Source of the DNA: Salticus scenicus
Lineage: Eukaryota > Arthropoda > Arachnida > Araneae > Salticidae
Assembly: GCA_963930645.1 (NCBI GenBank)
Contig: OZ005648.1
Coordinates: 107,867,667-107,931,666, forward strand
DNA length: 64,000 bases
Direction: 5' to 3'
In this document: positions 22,126-34,180 of the stretch, piece by piece
Numbering within the stretch: the stretch's first letter is position 1
Layout: the number at the start of each line of letters is the position of its first letter
Position numbers and translations under genes: made by a program
The notes under the pieces: generated by a model
Database searches by the model: none
Told to the model about the DNA's origin: nothing
Seen by the model: the letters and a program-made list of their open reading frames with translations, nothing else

Positions 22126-22732
22126 AACTAATTTATAACATTGTGTAAAATCCAGGCCCGTACAAAGTATATAGAGAAAAATACATAAATAATAATAATA
22201 AAAATGTCTGAGCCTGAACTGTGAAGAGTATCTTTTTTTTTTTTTCAGTTGTTTACAAAGACAGTGTAAAGTGTTTATAAATGATATTTGCATTTTAGTA
22301 ATTTAAAAAATACAGAGTTTGCAAATGAGCTAAAAATTTATTTCATTTATTATTTGTGCATAAATAAATAAAACTTTATTTACAGATTTATTTATATTAA
22401 AATGAAATAATAAAAATATACAGGGTTCATAAATATAGTAAAAATCTTATTTAATTTAGTATTTGTAAATGAAAAAATAAAGCTGCTTATTTGCAATTTT
22501 AACTATATTAAATTGCATTATGTAAAAACACTTTAACTTTAAAAATATAATTAAAAAATTTAAAAAAAGTTTAATATGCATCCTTAATTTTTTTTAATTT
22601 AGGATGCATATTAGTTTAATTTTGTATACAACTTAAAATTCAAAATTATTGTGCAAGACAGGTATCAACATTTACACATTTATAGCATAATACGTCATAA
22701 AAGAAAAGGAAAACAAACCTTTTCTGGATTAC

Positions 22733-22822
22733 TCAGATGTGATTCAAGTACACAACCAGGTTTTGGACATCCAATTTCAGCCTCAGTCTATTCTGCTTGA
22801 ATTGGGACTCTTCAAAATGGTC
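22733..22822 (-). other. Exon-like segment with HFEESQF motif
   Basis: After an acceptor-like TTCTTTAG the frame in phase with the 24834-24947 exon reads DHFEESQFKQNRLRLKLDVQ and ends at TGA (22733-22735). Alternatively the exon runs to an AAAAG/GTTTG donor near 22720 in another frame, which joins openly to the coiled-coil exon at 21601. HFEESxF recalls the second half of the THAP zinc finger, but the cysteine expected just before it reads Trp, so that link is weak. Confidence 0.35.
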
Positions 22823-22829
22823 CTAAAGA

Positions 22830-24830
22830 ATTTTTTTAAATCTTATTATGAGTATTAACAAATTAACATACATTTATTTAAAAATGTATCATAAATGTAT
22901 TCAAAAGAAGTAAATTGCTAGTAGTAAATTGATACTTTTATATAATATTTACAATTTACATATGGAACATTTCAAGAGTTGACCAAGATTTTTTTTTTTT
23001 TTTTTTTTTTTGGGGGGGGGGGGGGGGGCAGTGGCATTTTGGCAGAATATATAAGTGCAAAAAGAAAATTTTGTAAAAAAAATTCTACTTTTGTAAACAA
23101 ATAAAAATTAGCACTAAATTTTTATATATATATATATATATATATATCAAGTTTATAACGTGGCAGAGAATCAAGTGCAAGTAGTCATTTGAAATAATAT
23201 TGAAAACATGGGAAATTTTTTAAAAATTTAATTTTTATAAAACAAAAATTTTGTGAAATGACTTTATGAACTGAAATTTAGTGAATGGGCTCATACTTTG
23301 TTTACTAAATTTAAATTTTCTGAAAGGGTCTATTTTATGAACTTTAATTTTTTGAAAGGCCCCATTTTATAATATTCAGTTTGGAGAAGGAAGGGGGGAG
23401 GGGGTTAAAAGGAATTTTTTTATTTTGATCAACCCCTGAAATTAAAAAATGAATTCCCCCCCCCCCCCGAAAATTCTATTAAAAAAAAAAAAAAAAAAAA
23501 AGAAAAATATTGATTTAACAATTTATAGAATACATAAACATTCCCATAAAGTAAATCTTTATCTGAACCTGAACAATCTATCATTCAAGTGTGCAGTTAA
23601 ACTAAATATTAAGATAGAAATTAAAACAGATTGGATACTTTGTATAAATATCAAATAATTAGTTCATGTTCTAAAAGCATTTTTATTTTTATTATCTCAT
23701 GTTAATTAAACTTTAAAAAACAAATAAGATTATTTAAAATTAAAAATAATGGGTTTTTCTTGAAAGTTAACCGTGAAAACAGAAATAAAAGCACCAACTT
23801 GTTTCAGAGAAATTTCCTCAATAAAGGTTTAATGCATAGATACTACATTAAACTTTATTATAAATAAATTTCTTAGATATATAATAATATGACTGCATAT
23901 TTTGACTCACATAATGTCAATTAATATACCATGTTCTAAGATATCAATTTTTAAACATAAAAAGGTTTTGTTTCTTATATTGATCAAAATATTTAGCATT
24001 ATTTCACAAAAATCTTAAATCTCTTTATATTTTGCAAGAATTTATTTATAAGCAAGATCTTTTATTAATAATAACTAAATTCTTTCTTATCAAAATAAAT
24101 AATTATTATGTAATAAGTAAATCAATTTATTTTAAATAAAATATTTAACATTAAAAACAAGGACGTATTATATGTGAAAATTATTGTAGTTTAAAACGAA
24201 ATTTAAGGAGCATATATTTCTTAATCTAGAAAAAAAATTCTTAATCTAGATTTTTTGAACGAGGATTGTACAAGTTTCTATTGAAAGATTTTAGCATAGT
24301 AAACTTAAATTTTCAAAATTCATACTTTATTATTATTATAATTATTATTAATTTAAATTTACCTCTTTTAAGACAATAGAAAACACCAATAGATATTTCA
24401 GAAAAGTACAAGTCTATCAAGTAAATAAATGCTTTTTACTGTAGTAAGTTAAACTATAATACATATGAATATATTGTTTAGCACAAAAAGTTTATTATCT
24501 GATTTTAATGATTCAATAAAAATAACCCTAAAAATGCAAAAATGCGTACATTTCTTCAATAATAATTCACCTATGATTTAAAATTAAAACAAACTAAATT
24601 TTATTTGCATTAAATTATGAAAACAAAACTTTATTTGGCGAAATTTGACGTCGCCAATATTTACAAACTCAGAATATCACATTAAGCTCATAGTTAACTT
24701 TTTTACGTCTTTAAAACATATAAGCAGTTAAATATTAATAAGTAGCAGCATGCATTATCATATTTTCACATAAAGAGAAGGTATTTATCAAGAGATATAT
24801 TAATTAAACAAAATATAACTTACATTCCAT
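22830..24830. other. AT-rich intron-like stretch with homopolymers
   Basis: It lies between two exon-like segments on the minus strand. It holds poly-T followed by poly-G (about 22990-23027), a (TA)n run near 23125, poly-C near 23457 and poly-A near 23481. No gene is seen. Confidence 0.5.
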
Positions 24831-24833
24831 ACT

Positions 24834-24947
24834 TCAGCGCCGGATCTCTGAATGCATTTGTCTCGACGAAAATTAACAGTCCAAATTTTCTTTCTGATCG
24901 CTTCTAAAAGAAATCCAAACATCCGAGGATTCTTTCTTGAATGAATA
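24834..24947 (-). other. Candidate coding exon of unidentified minus-strand gene
   Basis: The segment is bounded by an acceptor-like TTAATTGCAG (exon from 24947) and a strong donor GAAT/GTAAGTT (exon ends 24834). One frame is open throughout and contains an ATG giving MFGFLLEAIRKKIWTVNFRR, then a Cys and a short tail to Trp-Asn. Codon use is less AT-driven than chance frames nearby. Directly upstream (25084-25507) is a GC-rich island that could be its promoter. The splice phase joins openly to the HFEESQF segment. I cannot name the family; a THAP-like protein is one guess. Confidence 0.45.
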
Positions 24948-25083
24948 CTGCAATTAATATCTTAACATCCATCTATATTTATTACTTTATACACAGAAAA
25001 CAATAAATATCCTCTGACAGCGTAACGATAACAAGGAATCTAAACAAGCAAGCAGACGACAATGAAAGAAGTGTGCTTCCGCG

Positions 25084-25507
25084 GAAGTAAATAGTTCCAC
25101 AATTAGAAAAAGTTATTCAGCTATTGATAACCTAATATTATATTTTCTTTTAAATTCGAAGCTAAATTTGTTTACTTATCTTTTATGAATGAATATATTT
25201 TATTTATGCGTTTGAAAATTACCATTTAAAAAGCATGCAATTTGGCGAACTTTGAAACGAAACGCGTAAAACGGCTCAGGGTTGCTTTTCTCTCCCACGC
25301 TCCCCACTTGGAGGAATTGGGGGAAAAGATGCCGGACGAGTCTGCTCGTATTATAGGTGCCTTAGATGTGAACTAACGCGGCCGTGACTACGCGACCGGC
25401 TGGTCCGGTTTTCCAGTTCTCCGGTCTCCCTGACCGGCCGACGCAGTAGGCTACTGCGCTTCGCTGTGTTTTGGTTAGATTTTCTGCTAGCCAATGAAAA
25501 GTGTGCA
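25084..25507. promoter_or_regulatory. GC-rich, possibly bidirectional promoter island
   Basis: In an AT-rich neighbourhood this region is rich in CpG (GAAACGCGTAAAACGG, GCCGGACGAG, CTACGCGACCGGCTGG, CCGGCCGACGCAG). It separates the minus-strand exon candidate at 24834-24947 from a plus-strand ATG at 25508. Bases 25366-25377 match, inverted, the mRpS21 upstream module, and the next bases (GCGGCCGTGA) also resemble it. The edge of the 36.8-kb-spaced duplication is at 25383, inside this island. Confidence 0.45.
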
Positions 25508-27228
25508 ATGGAGGAAAAAGAAAATATGAAGAAAAAAGTTGATTACGGTAACCTCATTCCTTTTCCAGGAGTAGGGTTGATAGATATTATGATGTATCAC
25601 TATCTGGCTCAAACAATGATTGCTATTGTATTGTATTTTATTTTTTTTATTTATTGTTTGTTTACAGGAATCTGTGATCCCTGCTTGAAGGTAAAAGTTA
25701 TTAAAAATGGAACAATCGCATTTTTTTTTCTTTTTAACACTTACAAATTTGTTAAAGCAGTAATGTGCAGTATTGTAAAAACACTAAAATGACTAAGAAA
25801 TAGGAAAGGGATACATTAAAAATTTAAATTTTATTATTTTCAAAAAATGTTTTATTTATCCTTCTTACTTCGTCCATATTACTTCCAATAAATATCCTGA
25901 TTTTTTCTTACTATAATTTTACACAATATAAATGCATTTTATAGCTTATAATTATGAATGAGAGGTAACAATTTCTTTATTTGGAGTTTGTGAAAAACAG
26001 GCTATTCTGGAAGGAATTTAGATACTGAAAGTAAAAAGAAGTTTTTTAAAAAAAACTTCCTTATGAATTTAAATACAAAATACTTCAGACTTCTCAAAAC
26101 GTAAAATTGTCTAAATGATTAGAAACTCTTTACCATTTCCAGAATTTAGTAAAATTTCATAAACAAGTTACCACTGAAAAATAGTTTGAAAAACAATTTT
26201 AAATAAAGTATTAGTGTTCTTTTGTATCTCCATCACAGTCGTTTTGTTTTGCAAAATAGTTATCCAAAATGCAATAGCTAAAGGACAAGTTTTCACTTAT
26301 ATTAAGTATTTCTGACCATTAGCTTTTTAGTCACCTAAATTTAGTAAAAAAAGAAATTGAAAACAGGCTGTCACTAAAAAATGTAAGCCATTTATGAATG
26401 ATATATATTATTATTATTGAAGGCCCTGAAAGTGGATTTAATTTTTAAGAAGAATTCATAAAACTGATTGCCATGAATATATGTATATATCTAAATAAGA
26501 AAGCTTTTTCAATAAGTTTTATTTATTTTTTCAGCTTCTGTTATATTATTATATGTAAAGTATAGTATAAGCTTGATATAAAGCAGATTTTATAGTACAA
26601 CATTAACTATATGTATATCCATTCAAAAAGGTTATAAATCAAACACAACTAAGATGTTCAAATTGATTTAAGATTTAACATTATTCAATTATAATGCATT
26701 ATATACAATATTTCCCTATTATCCCATCATGTTAGGCTTTTACTGTATCTTATTAAACAGTGTGATAATTATTTTTTTATTTCAAAATTATTTTTATTGA
26801 TGTGTAATAATAGTTCTTTCAGCATATCATGACTAAATTTTAAAAGTAAATTTTCAAATTAGAGTTGAAACATATAGAGAAATCCAGAATAGTATGCTAA
26901 CTCGCATTCATAAACTTATTGTTTGCTTTAAAAAAAAAAACTGATTTTAGCTTTTTTGTTAAATAAATTTTAAACCATGACACTTGTCGTTTCTTTATTC
27001 CTATAATCATCTGTGTAAATTTAAAATATTAAATTGCATATCTTCCTGTTAAACATATTCATATTTGAATAATTTGTTCAGTTGAAATCTGCTCATATTC
27101 AACTAAGTTAAATTGAAAGATATTTATATATTTATCATGCATTCCATCATAAATATTTGTTTAATTGGATTTTACATGATACATTAAAAAAAAAAAAAAA
27201 AAAAAGTTAACCACATTATTTTTCATGA
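25383..27228. repeat. Near-identical duplication, left copy
   Basis: From CGTGACTACGCG at 25383 onward the sequence is repeated, as far as I can see base for base, at 62155-64000, an offset of 36,772 bp, and the match continues to the window end. The base just before differs (C at 25382, G at 62154) and so does everything upstream, so the boundary is sharp. The copy includes half of the promoter island and the start of a possible plus-strand gene. Confidence 0.93.
25508..25690 (+). other. Candidate first two coding exons of unidentified gene
   Basis: The ATG at 25508 follows the GC-rich island. A possible exon 1 (25508-25547, MEEKENMKKKVDY) ends at TACG/GTAACC. A possible exon 2 (25668-25690) follows the good acceptor TTTGTTTACAG and ends at GAAG/GTAAAAG, giving GICDPCLK in frame. 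The unspliced frame is also open, from 25466 to 25792, and would encode a 108-residue protein with a hydrophobic middle, but that middle is T-rich intron-like sequence. No family is recognised and no later exon was found. An identical copy is at 62280-62462. Confidence 0.3.
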
Positions 27229-29050
27229 TTTGATTATTTTTTATATTGAATAGTTTTTAAAAGTTGAATTAGGAAGCTTTTGCAAAAAGTGTTTCATGTA
27301 TGATTTAATCCCCCCCCCCATAAGTTTTTAAAAAGAAACTTCCCATATTCAGCTAAATTAAACTGAAAGATGTTTATATATTTATCATAAATTCCATCAT
27401 AAATATTTGTTTAATTGGGTTTTACATGCTATGCTACATTTTTTAAAAAGTTAACCACTACATTGTTTTGCATGATTTGATTATTTTCAATATTGAGTAG
27501 TTTTTTAAAGTTAAATTAGGAAACTTTATCAAAAAGTGTTTCATGTGTGATTAAATCCCCCCCCCCCCCAATAAGTTTTTAAAAAGAAACTCCCTATAAA
27601 CTAAAGGAAGCTTTTTAAAAGTGTTTCATATATGATTAAATCCCCCCCCCATAAGTTTTTTCAAAAGAAACTTCCCATATTCAACTAAATTAAACTGAAA
27701 GATGTTTATATATTTATCATAGATATTTGTTTAATTGGGTTTTACATGTTATGCTACATTAAAAAAAAAAAAAAGTTAACCACATTGTTTTGCATGATTT
27801 GATTATTTTCTATATTGAGTAGTTTTTATAAGTTAAATTAGGAAGCTTTTTCAAAAAGTGCTTCATGTATGATTAATCCCCCCCCCCCCAGCATAAGTTT
27901 TTAAAAAGAAACTTCCTTATGAATTTAAATACTTCAGACTTCTCAAATTGTAAAATTGTCTAAATGATTAGGAACTCTTTACTATTTCCAGAATTTAGTA
28001 AAATTTCATAAACATATCACTTACAAGTAGTTTGAAAAACAATTTTAAATAAAGTATTAATGTGCTTGCTGTATCACTATCTCTATCACAGTCATTTTAT
28101 TGTGCAAAATGCGAAAAGTTATCCAAAATGCAATACCTAAAGAACAAGCTTTTCACTTTTTTACCATAGAATTTCATTAAGTACTACTATTATTCAAAAA
28201 ATCTTCGCCGAGAATGTCACAATTAAAGATGAATCTTTTTTTTTTTTTTTTTTTTTTTTTTAAGTATTAGGATTTCTGACCAATTGTGAAAAAGGCGTTT
28301 CAGTCACATAAATTTAGTAAAAAAATAGAAATTGAAAACAGGCTGTCACTAAAAAATGTAAGCCATTTATGAAAGATGTAGTATATTATTATTGAAGGCC
28401 CTGAAAGTGGATTTAATTTTCAAGAAGAATTTCTAAAACTGATTGCCATGAACATATATATATCTAAATAAGAAAACTTTTTCAGTAATAAGTTTTATTC
28501 ATTTATTTATTTTATTTTATTTTTTTATTTGCTTCGCTTCTACTATATTATTATATATAAAGTACAGTATAAGCATGAGATAAAGCAGTTTTTTTACTAC
28601 AACATTAACTATATGTATATCCATTCAAAAAGATTATAAATCAAACACAACTAAGATGTTCAAATTGAGTTAAAATTTAACACTATTCAGTTATAATGCA
28701 TTATATAAAATATTGCCCTATTGTTCCATGATGTTAGGCTTTTAATGTATCTTATTAAACAGTGTGATAATTATTTTTTCATTTCAAATTTATTTTTATT
28801 GATGTGTAATAATAATTCTTTCAGCATGTCATGACTAAATTTTAAAAGTAAATTTACAAATTAAAGTGAAACATATAGAGAAATCTAGAATAGTATGCTA
28901 ACTTGCATTCATAAACTTATTGTTTGCTTTTAAAAAAAAATCATTTAAGATTTTTTGCTAAATAAATTTTAAACTCAACTTAAACCATGACACTTGCTGT
29001 TTCTTCATTCCTATAATCATCTGTGTAAATTTAAAATATTAAATTGCATA
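26000..29050. repeat. Old tandem duplication, about 1.9-kb unit, with inner 300-bp repeats
   Basis: The block at about 26060-27190 recurs in order at about 27900-29050; for example GGCTGTCACTAAAAAATG lies near 26367 and 28342, and AAGGCCCTGAAAGTGGATTT follows both. Between them the stretch ending in a poly-C run and ATAAGTTTTT is repeated near 27305, 27555, 27640 and 27880 in units of about 90-330 bp. A further partial copy follows the pogo-like element at 31290-31550. The content is non-coding. Confidence 0.75.
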
Positions 29051-29379
29051 GGGTCAGGTGGGGTAAAATAGGTCAGTTAAAAAAAAAAAACTTAAAAAAA
29101 AACATCCAAATATTTTTTAAATTCTAATTTTGCTGGTTTCATATAATATTATTTAAATTAGTCTTCATTTGTATACAAAATTAACTGTAACTGATACGTT
29201 TTAGTTACAGCCAGTAATTATTTGTGTGTTTCGTATTAGTAACTTGAAAGTGTTGCTAAGAAAAACTTTGGTTTTGAACTAATTCAAAAGCAAATTTTAC
29301 AGTTTTTCATTATCATATTCCAAAAAGCACATTTTTAAGATGAATTTCCTAAACTTCCGTGAGAAAAAAAATGTATATA

Positions 29380-30097
29380 CAATAGAGAGCCAGAAATCCG
29401 CCGAAGTTCGAAATCCACACAGCTTGTCAGATACAAACAATGAAATTCTATTAATAAATTACAAAACTGCAAATCAGAATTTTTTAAAAAGATCTTGAAT
29501 ACAGATTTTATGTTTGCATTTTATGATTACAAAAAAGAAAAACAAAATAATAATAATATGAAAGACTGCAAGAGCCAAGTTGCTGCTAATGAAATTGACA
29601 GTATATTTAAATTCATCAAAAGGAAATAATGATTATTGTGATATGATGATATCAATCAGGTAAATAATAATAAACTAATTTTTTTTTAATGCTTTCTGAA
29701 AAAGGCATAATTTTTTAGGAAGAACTCAATAAAATTCGTAGAAAAATAAATATGTGTTCCTACTATTTACAATAAATAAAAAAATAAATAAATCATGCAG
29801 GTTCAAATTTAGTTTAAAACTAGTTATATGTGAACAGATTGTATCTAAATTTGACAAATAAATAATATTTGATAAATTCATGTTTATTTATTGTTTTATT
29901 TTATATTTTTGTAAATGTTCTTATGTACCTAGTAATTTAATATTTAGTGTTATTCACTAGTATGTGTTTAGTTTGAATAATATTCTGTTTTTATTTTTCA
30001 AAGTGAAAATCATTTTTTATGGGCCCCGAAATCCACAAAATCCTAAAATCTGCACAACCTCTGGTCACGAGCTGTGCAGATTTTTGACTCTCTACTG
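29380..30097. mobile_element. Nested TIR element with TA target
   Basis: The ends CAATAGAGAGCCAGAAATC and, inverted, CAGTAGAGAGTCAAAAATC bound a 718-bp insert flanked by TA on each side (29378-29379, 30098-30099). It sits inside the pogo-like element. The right end contains an extra GCACAACCTC...GAGCTGTGC hairpin-like part. No coding capacity; a Tc1/mariner-superfamily MITE is likely. Confidence 0.8.
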
Positions 30098-30671
30098 TAT
30101 TAATATTTTGGAGTAAAAAAACACATGTGAGGTAAAATTGGTCAATTGTTGAATCATGTTAGGCTTATGTTAAGAGGGAAAAACAAAAAGACAATACATA
30201 TTGAAGTTGAATCAAAGCATTCAGTTTGTAGGTGTAATTCAAAAAGTTGTTTCATTCCAGCTTATTTAAGAAAGGTGCCACTTTTTCATACAAATGGCAG
30301 GCAGGACACAGCATTCTCCTGAAATTCTGCAGTTTAGCATCAACTTAAAATGCAAGAGTGGGTGAATCTAGATCATCAATCTCCAATTTGACAAATTAAT
30401 TCTAGTGCGACTTCAACAGTCATGGAAGAGGATACTATTTATATATTATCCTTTTAAGTACATAAAATCTGCTATTATAAACACTTTATCACCCAATCAA
30501 ACATTGTCTTCCAAAGATACTTTGGAAAATGCACACAAAAATCAGGAGTAATTTTAACAACCAACTTATTTTTCAATTGATTGTATGATGAAAAAATCAA
30601 CAGAGATGCTAAAATCACAGAAACAACAATTGTAAAAGAAACAAAAAGCAAGTCTTTCTCAAGAAGAAAAT

Positions 30672-30908
30672 TTGGACAGCATCAGTACTAATCAATTCGT
30701 AAAAGTTGGAAAATGTGTTAAAGTAGAATTTCCTGGGGAAAGATCAAAGAAAATATTTCATGGCATTATTCTTTCGCCCAATCATGAATATTCTGAAAAA
30801 TTTGAAGGGATAAATAAAAGTGGAAATGGAAGTTCCTACTGGAATTTTCCAGAGAAAGATATTTCTGATGTAGATGCATCGTACATAAATTCTAAATGTT
30901 TTTCCTGA
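30672..30908 (+). pseudogene. C-terminal remnant of pogo-like transposase
   Basis: A 78-residue frame reads FVKVGKCVKVEFPGERSKK followed by a glycine-containing strand, then NFPEKDISDVDASYI. The pattern (VGxxVxVxFPG, then a PexDIsdVd motif) resembles the tail domain often found at the C-terminus of pogo-like transposases of arthropods. No DDE core is readable upstream, so it is a relic of the surrounding element (29051-31285). The family match is from memory of motif style and is only moderately secure. Confidence 0.5.
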
Positions 30909-31559
30909 GCTAATGATGGACCATACAGACATTTTTTTCCCTTGAAAGAACACAAAATCAAGTTTTTATCAAAAAAAAAAGGAATATGTATGTGTAATTT
31001 TATTTGCATGAAGTAAGTTGTATTAAAATTTAAAACAGTTTTAAAGGATGACTTATTTTACCCCAACCCATGGGGTAAAATAAGTCACAAACAGCATATT
31101 TTAAAATTTATTTTTCAGCACAAATTTTTTTGTTTTTTGAGAGGTATTTCTCTTAAGATGTCATAAGGAATATTCATTTGCATATTTTGTGCAATTTTTT
31201 AACAAATGGAACCAATACATTTTCTGCTGTTTAAGTGCATATGTAAAATATGCTGTTTTTTGATCTATTTTACAACACCTGACCCTATCTTTCTGTTAAA
31301 CACATTCATATTTGAATAATTTGTTTAGTTGAAAGATGTTAATATATTTTTCATAAATTCCATCATAAATGTTTGTTTAATTGGGTTTTACATGCTACAT
31401 TAAAAAAAAAAAAAAAAGTATGCTACATTGAAACCTCATTATTTTGCACAATTTGATTATTTTCTATATTGAGTAGATTTTAAAAGTTAAATTAGGAAGC
31501 TTTTCCAAAAAGTGTTTCATGTATGGTATCCCTCCCCCCCTCTCTGTACTTAGAATTTT

Positions 31560-32462
31560 TCCTCATTTATAATGAGTGAATATTTTTATTTTACTTTAAC
31601 TGTAATAGTTTTAATTTTCTGTTTACATAAATTTTTTGTTTATCAGTCAACTTCAATAAATTGATTCTCTATTTTAAATATATTGATATATTGTTATTAA
31701 ACACAAATTTTTTAAAAGCAATAATATGTAGTATTGTATACTCTAAAATATAAATAGCAAAGAAATAATAAAATAATGCATTACAATTTTAATTTTGTTA
31801 TTTTCATTCTTATTTTGTCTATATTACTATAATATGGACTAATAATAATTATATTATTGAACCAACTGAATTTGAAAGAAAACAAATAAATTAGATTCCT
31901 GAAAATTTTCAATGGTGACAAACTGTAGTATAAAACTTTGTAACCTATGTTATTATCCTAACTTGCAAAGAAAAAATTAAGATTAAATTAAAATGTATTT
32001 TTACATATTAAAATATGCCTAATCTGTGAGCATCTATAATGTATAATCCACATTAAATCTGAATGAAAGAAATTGAATTCTTGGAAAATTTCAATGGTAA
32101 CAAGTTTTTTTTTTTTTTTTCCTCCTCTGATATTTTAAAAATTAATTTGTACTTTGAGACTGTGACATTTTTCAAATATTTACTAATCATTTACTGTCAA
32201 TATATGGTGTTTTTGCACATCTGTCAAAAGTATTATAATAGCCAACACATCTTTTTGCAGATTAACTGTGAAGAAATGATGTTTTTATTTATCAATTATT
32301 TTTATTTCTTATATTTTTTGTATTGTTTATAAAATTATGCAAAAAATTCTTCTCCCCCCAAAATTAATAAATAAACTTTTTTTTTTCTATTATTTATCAA
32401 CAAAACTTATTAGATGCTTTGCCATTTTGTTCTAACTGTTGAGTCTTAATTTTTTCTTTTGC
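31560..32462. other. AT-rich non-coding stretch
   Basis: No gene, TIR or SINE is seen apart from poly-T near 32105 and poly-C near 32353. Confidence 0.5.
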
Positions 32463-32575
32463 GTAAATACGGGCTAGGACCCCTTAGAAAGACCTCCACG
32501 GAAGGCCCTCCCCCTCAGGCCTAGGACCCCAGTGTTGTCAATCGGCCTTAATCCCTAACACTAACACTAACACAC
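32463..32575 (+). mobile_element. SINE S1, 3' half only
   Basis: It begins abruptly at GTAAATACGGGCTAGGACCC and continues through AGAAAGACC, CAGGCCTAGGA and GTCAATCGGCCTTAATCC, ending in (CACTAA)n. The tRNA-like head is missing, so this copy is 5'-truncated. Confidence 0.8.
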
Positions 32576-33748
32576 TAACTTAATTTTTCTCACCTTAAAC
32601 CTAAACTATAATGAAAAACAGAAAACCTTTTTATTTATTTCTTTAAGATATATATTTAGTAGAATAATTTAATGCTAAAAACGAAATAAAAACTTCTAAA
32701 GTTCATTTTTATTAATAGAGGGCGACACCAGACATTTTTTCTGTTAGAGCTTTCAACTTTTATCCATGAAGATAGAGGAAGCTCTTCATGCTTTTATCCC
32801 ATTCTCTTTGTCGAGAAATTTTTCATCAAGACCCCTTTTTGCCTTTTCACATATTTATGATAAGGGTGTCTTGTTTTTCAATAATAAACATAGATATAAT
32901 ATCTATATAAATATAGGCCTCCTGCCACTCACTCTTACATGCCCTATATTTTTAAAATTTGGCCTATATTTTCAGTGCATATCCTATATTTATTTTTTAG
33001 ATTAATAACACGAGTGGTAAGGATAATTCCTCAGATTGCAAGACACATAATTATTAAAAAAAAAAAAAAAAAATGGAAGATATGAAACTTTGTGACTTTC
33101 AAAATCTTAAAGCAGTATTAAGTCTCTATCATGAACATAGAATGTGTCTTTTAAATTATGTGACACCTTGACAGTTTGTTAAAACATCTTCTGCCTTACT
33201 GAATGAGAAACCATAAGTAATCTTCGTATAGTTTAAGCTAAAATCTAAATCAGAGGTGGAGTTATTACAAAAGTTTTATAGCAATATGTATAAGAGCCAT
33301 GGGGTAATATTTAGTATGTACTATTACTTCGTGATAAGAACTGTTATGGAAGTTGTAAAAAAGAAAATGAAGACAATAAAACAGGATTGGATTGGCAGAA
33401 AAAAAAGTTACCGGAAAGAAAGTCAAGCGAAAAAAAAGTCACCAGAAAAAATCTATTAAAAGAGAATAAATAGATAAAAATGTGTTTTAAAAGCTTGTAA
33501 GAATGTTTTAATTTAGAGTGAGTATGTGACGAGTACTTATATTTAGTATAACTGAAAACTATGTGAAATAAAGGCAGTGTTCAAACAAATGAAACTCAAA
33601 CAAAACTAAGAAGGAGCAGAGGCCACCACGGCTTAAGACGGGTGGAGCAGGATAAACAAATTTTACCGTCGCTTAACTTTCCCCAAAATCTCTGCAGACC
33701 ATATTATAAGTCAGAAAAGGTTAGGATTAAATTATATTTATTCTTAGG
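32576..33748. other. AT-rich non-coding stretch
   Basis: No supported gene. It contains poly-A near 33057. The stretch at about 33600-33720 is somewhat richer in G and C (CACCACGGCTTAAGACGGG) but shows no feature I recognise. Confidence 0.5.
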
Positions 33749-33988
33749 TTAAGAGGCCTCTCCACTTATTGTCCCCAGAAGCCAGAGCCAATGTTATTCT
33801 ATGGCGAACTTCGCCCATTATAACTTATTAACTAATATATATTTTTAAATTCCGTTTTCACATTCAGAAACTTCACAACTATTAAACAATTTATCGCTTT
33901 CTAAAAATTATTTTTAATATTTTATTTTGATGTTGTAAAATGCGAATTTTCACAATGTGAAATTTTTCATTTTTGAGCTTAAAAATGC

Positions 33989-34020
<32 letters not shown>

Positions 34021-34180
34021 TCAATTTTTAGAAAGCGATAAATTGTTTAATAGTTGTGAATTTTCGGAAAGTGAAAACGGAATTTAAAAATATGTACTAG
34101 TTAATGAATTATAATGGGGCAAAATTTCCCATGGAATAACATTGGCTTCGGCTTTCGGAGACGATAGGTAGAGATTCCCC

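Larger units (their letters stand above)
29051..31285. mobile_element. pogo-like DNA transposon (TA target), decayed
   Basis: Terminal inverted repeats GGGTCAGGTGGGGTAAAATA and (inverted) GGGTCAGGTGTTGTAAAATA bound a 2,235-bp insert flanked by TA on both sides (29049-29050, 31286-31287). The paralogous block at 27031-27050 reads GCATATCTTCC with no insert and a single TA, so the empty site is preserved. Further GGGGTAAAATA and GAGGTAAAATTGG motifs occur inside both ends. A C-terminal transposase-like frame lies at 30672-30908, and another TIR element is nested at 29380-30097. Tc1/mariner/pogo-type elements use TA targets; assignment to pogo rests on the TIR style and that frame. Confidence 0.85.

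Noticed and set aside
25466..25792. 108-residue frame with hydrophobic middle, repeated at 62238
   Set aside because: The hydrophobic part is encoded by T-rich sequence with good intron borders, so the unspliced protein is unlikely. Identity of the two copies only reflects the duplication.
32063..32332. 89-residue Phe/Tyr/Ile-rich frame
   Set aside because: Composition is what AT-rich non-coding DNA gives; it contains poly-T and no motif.
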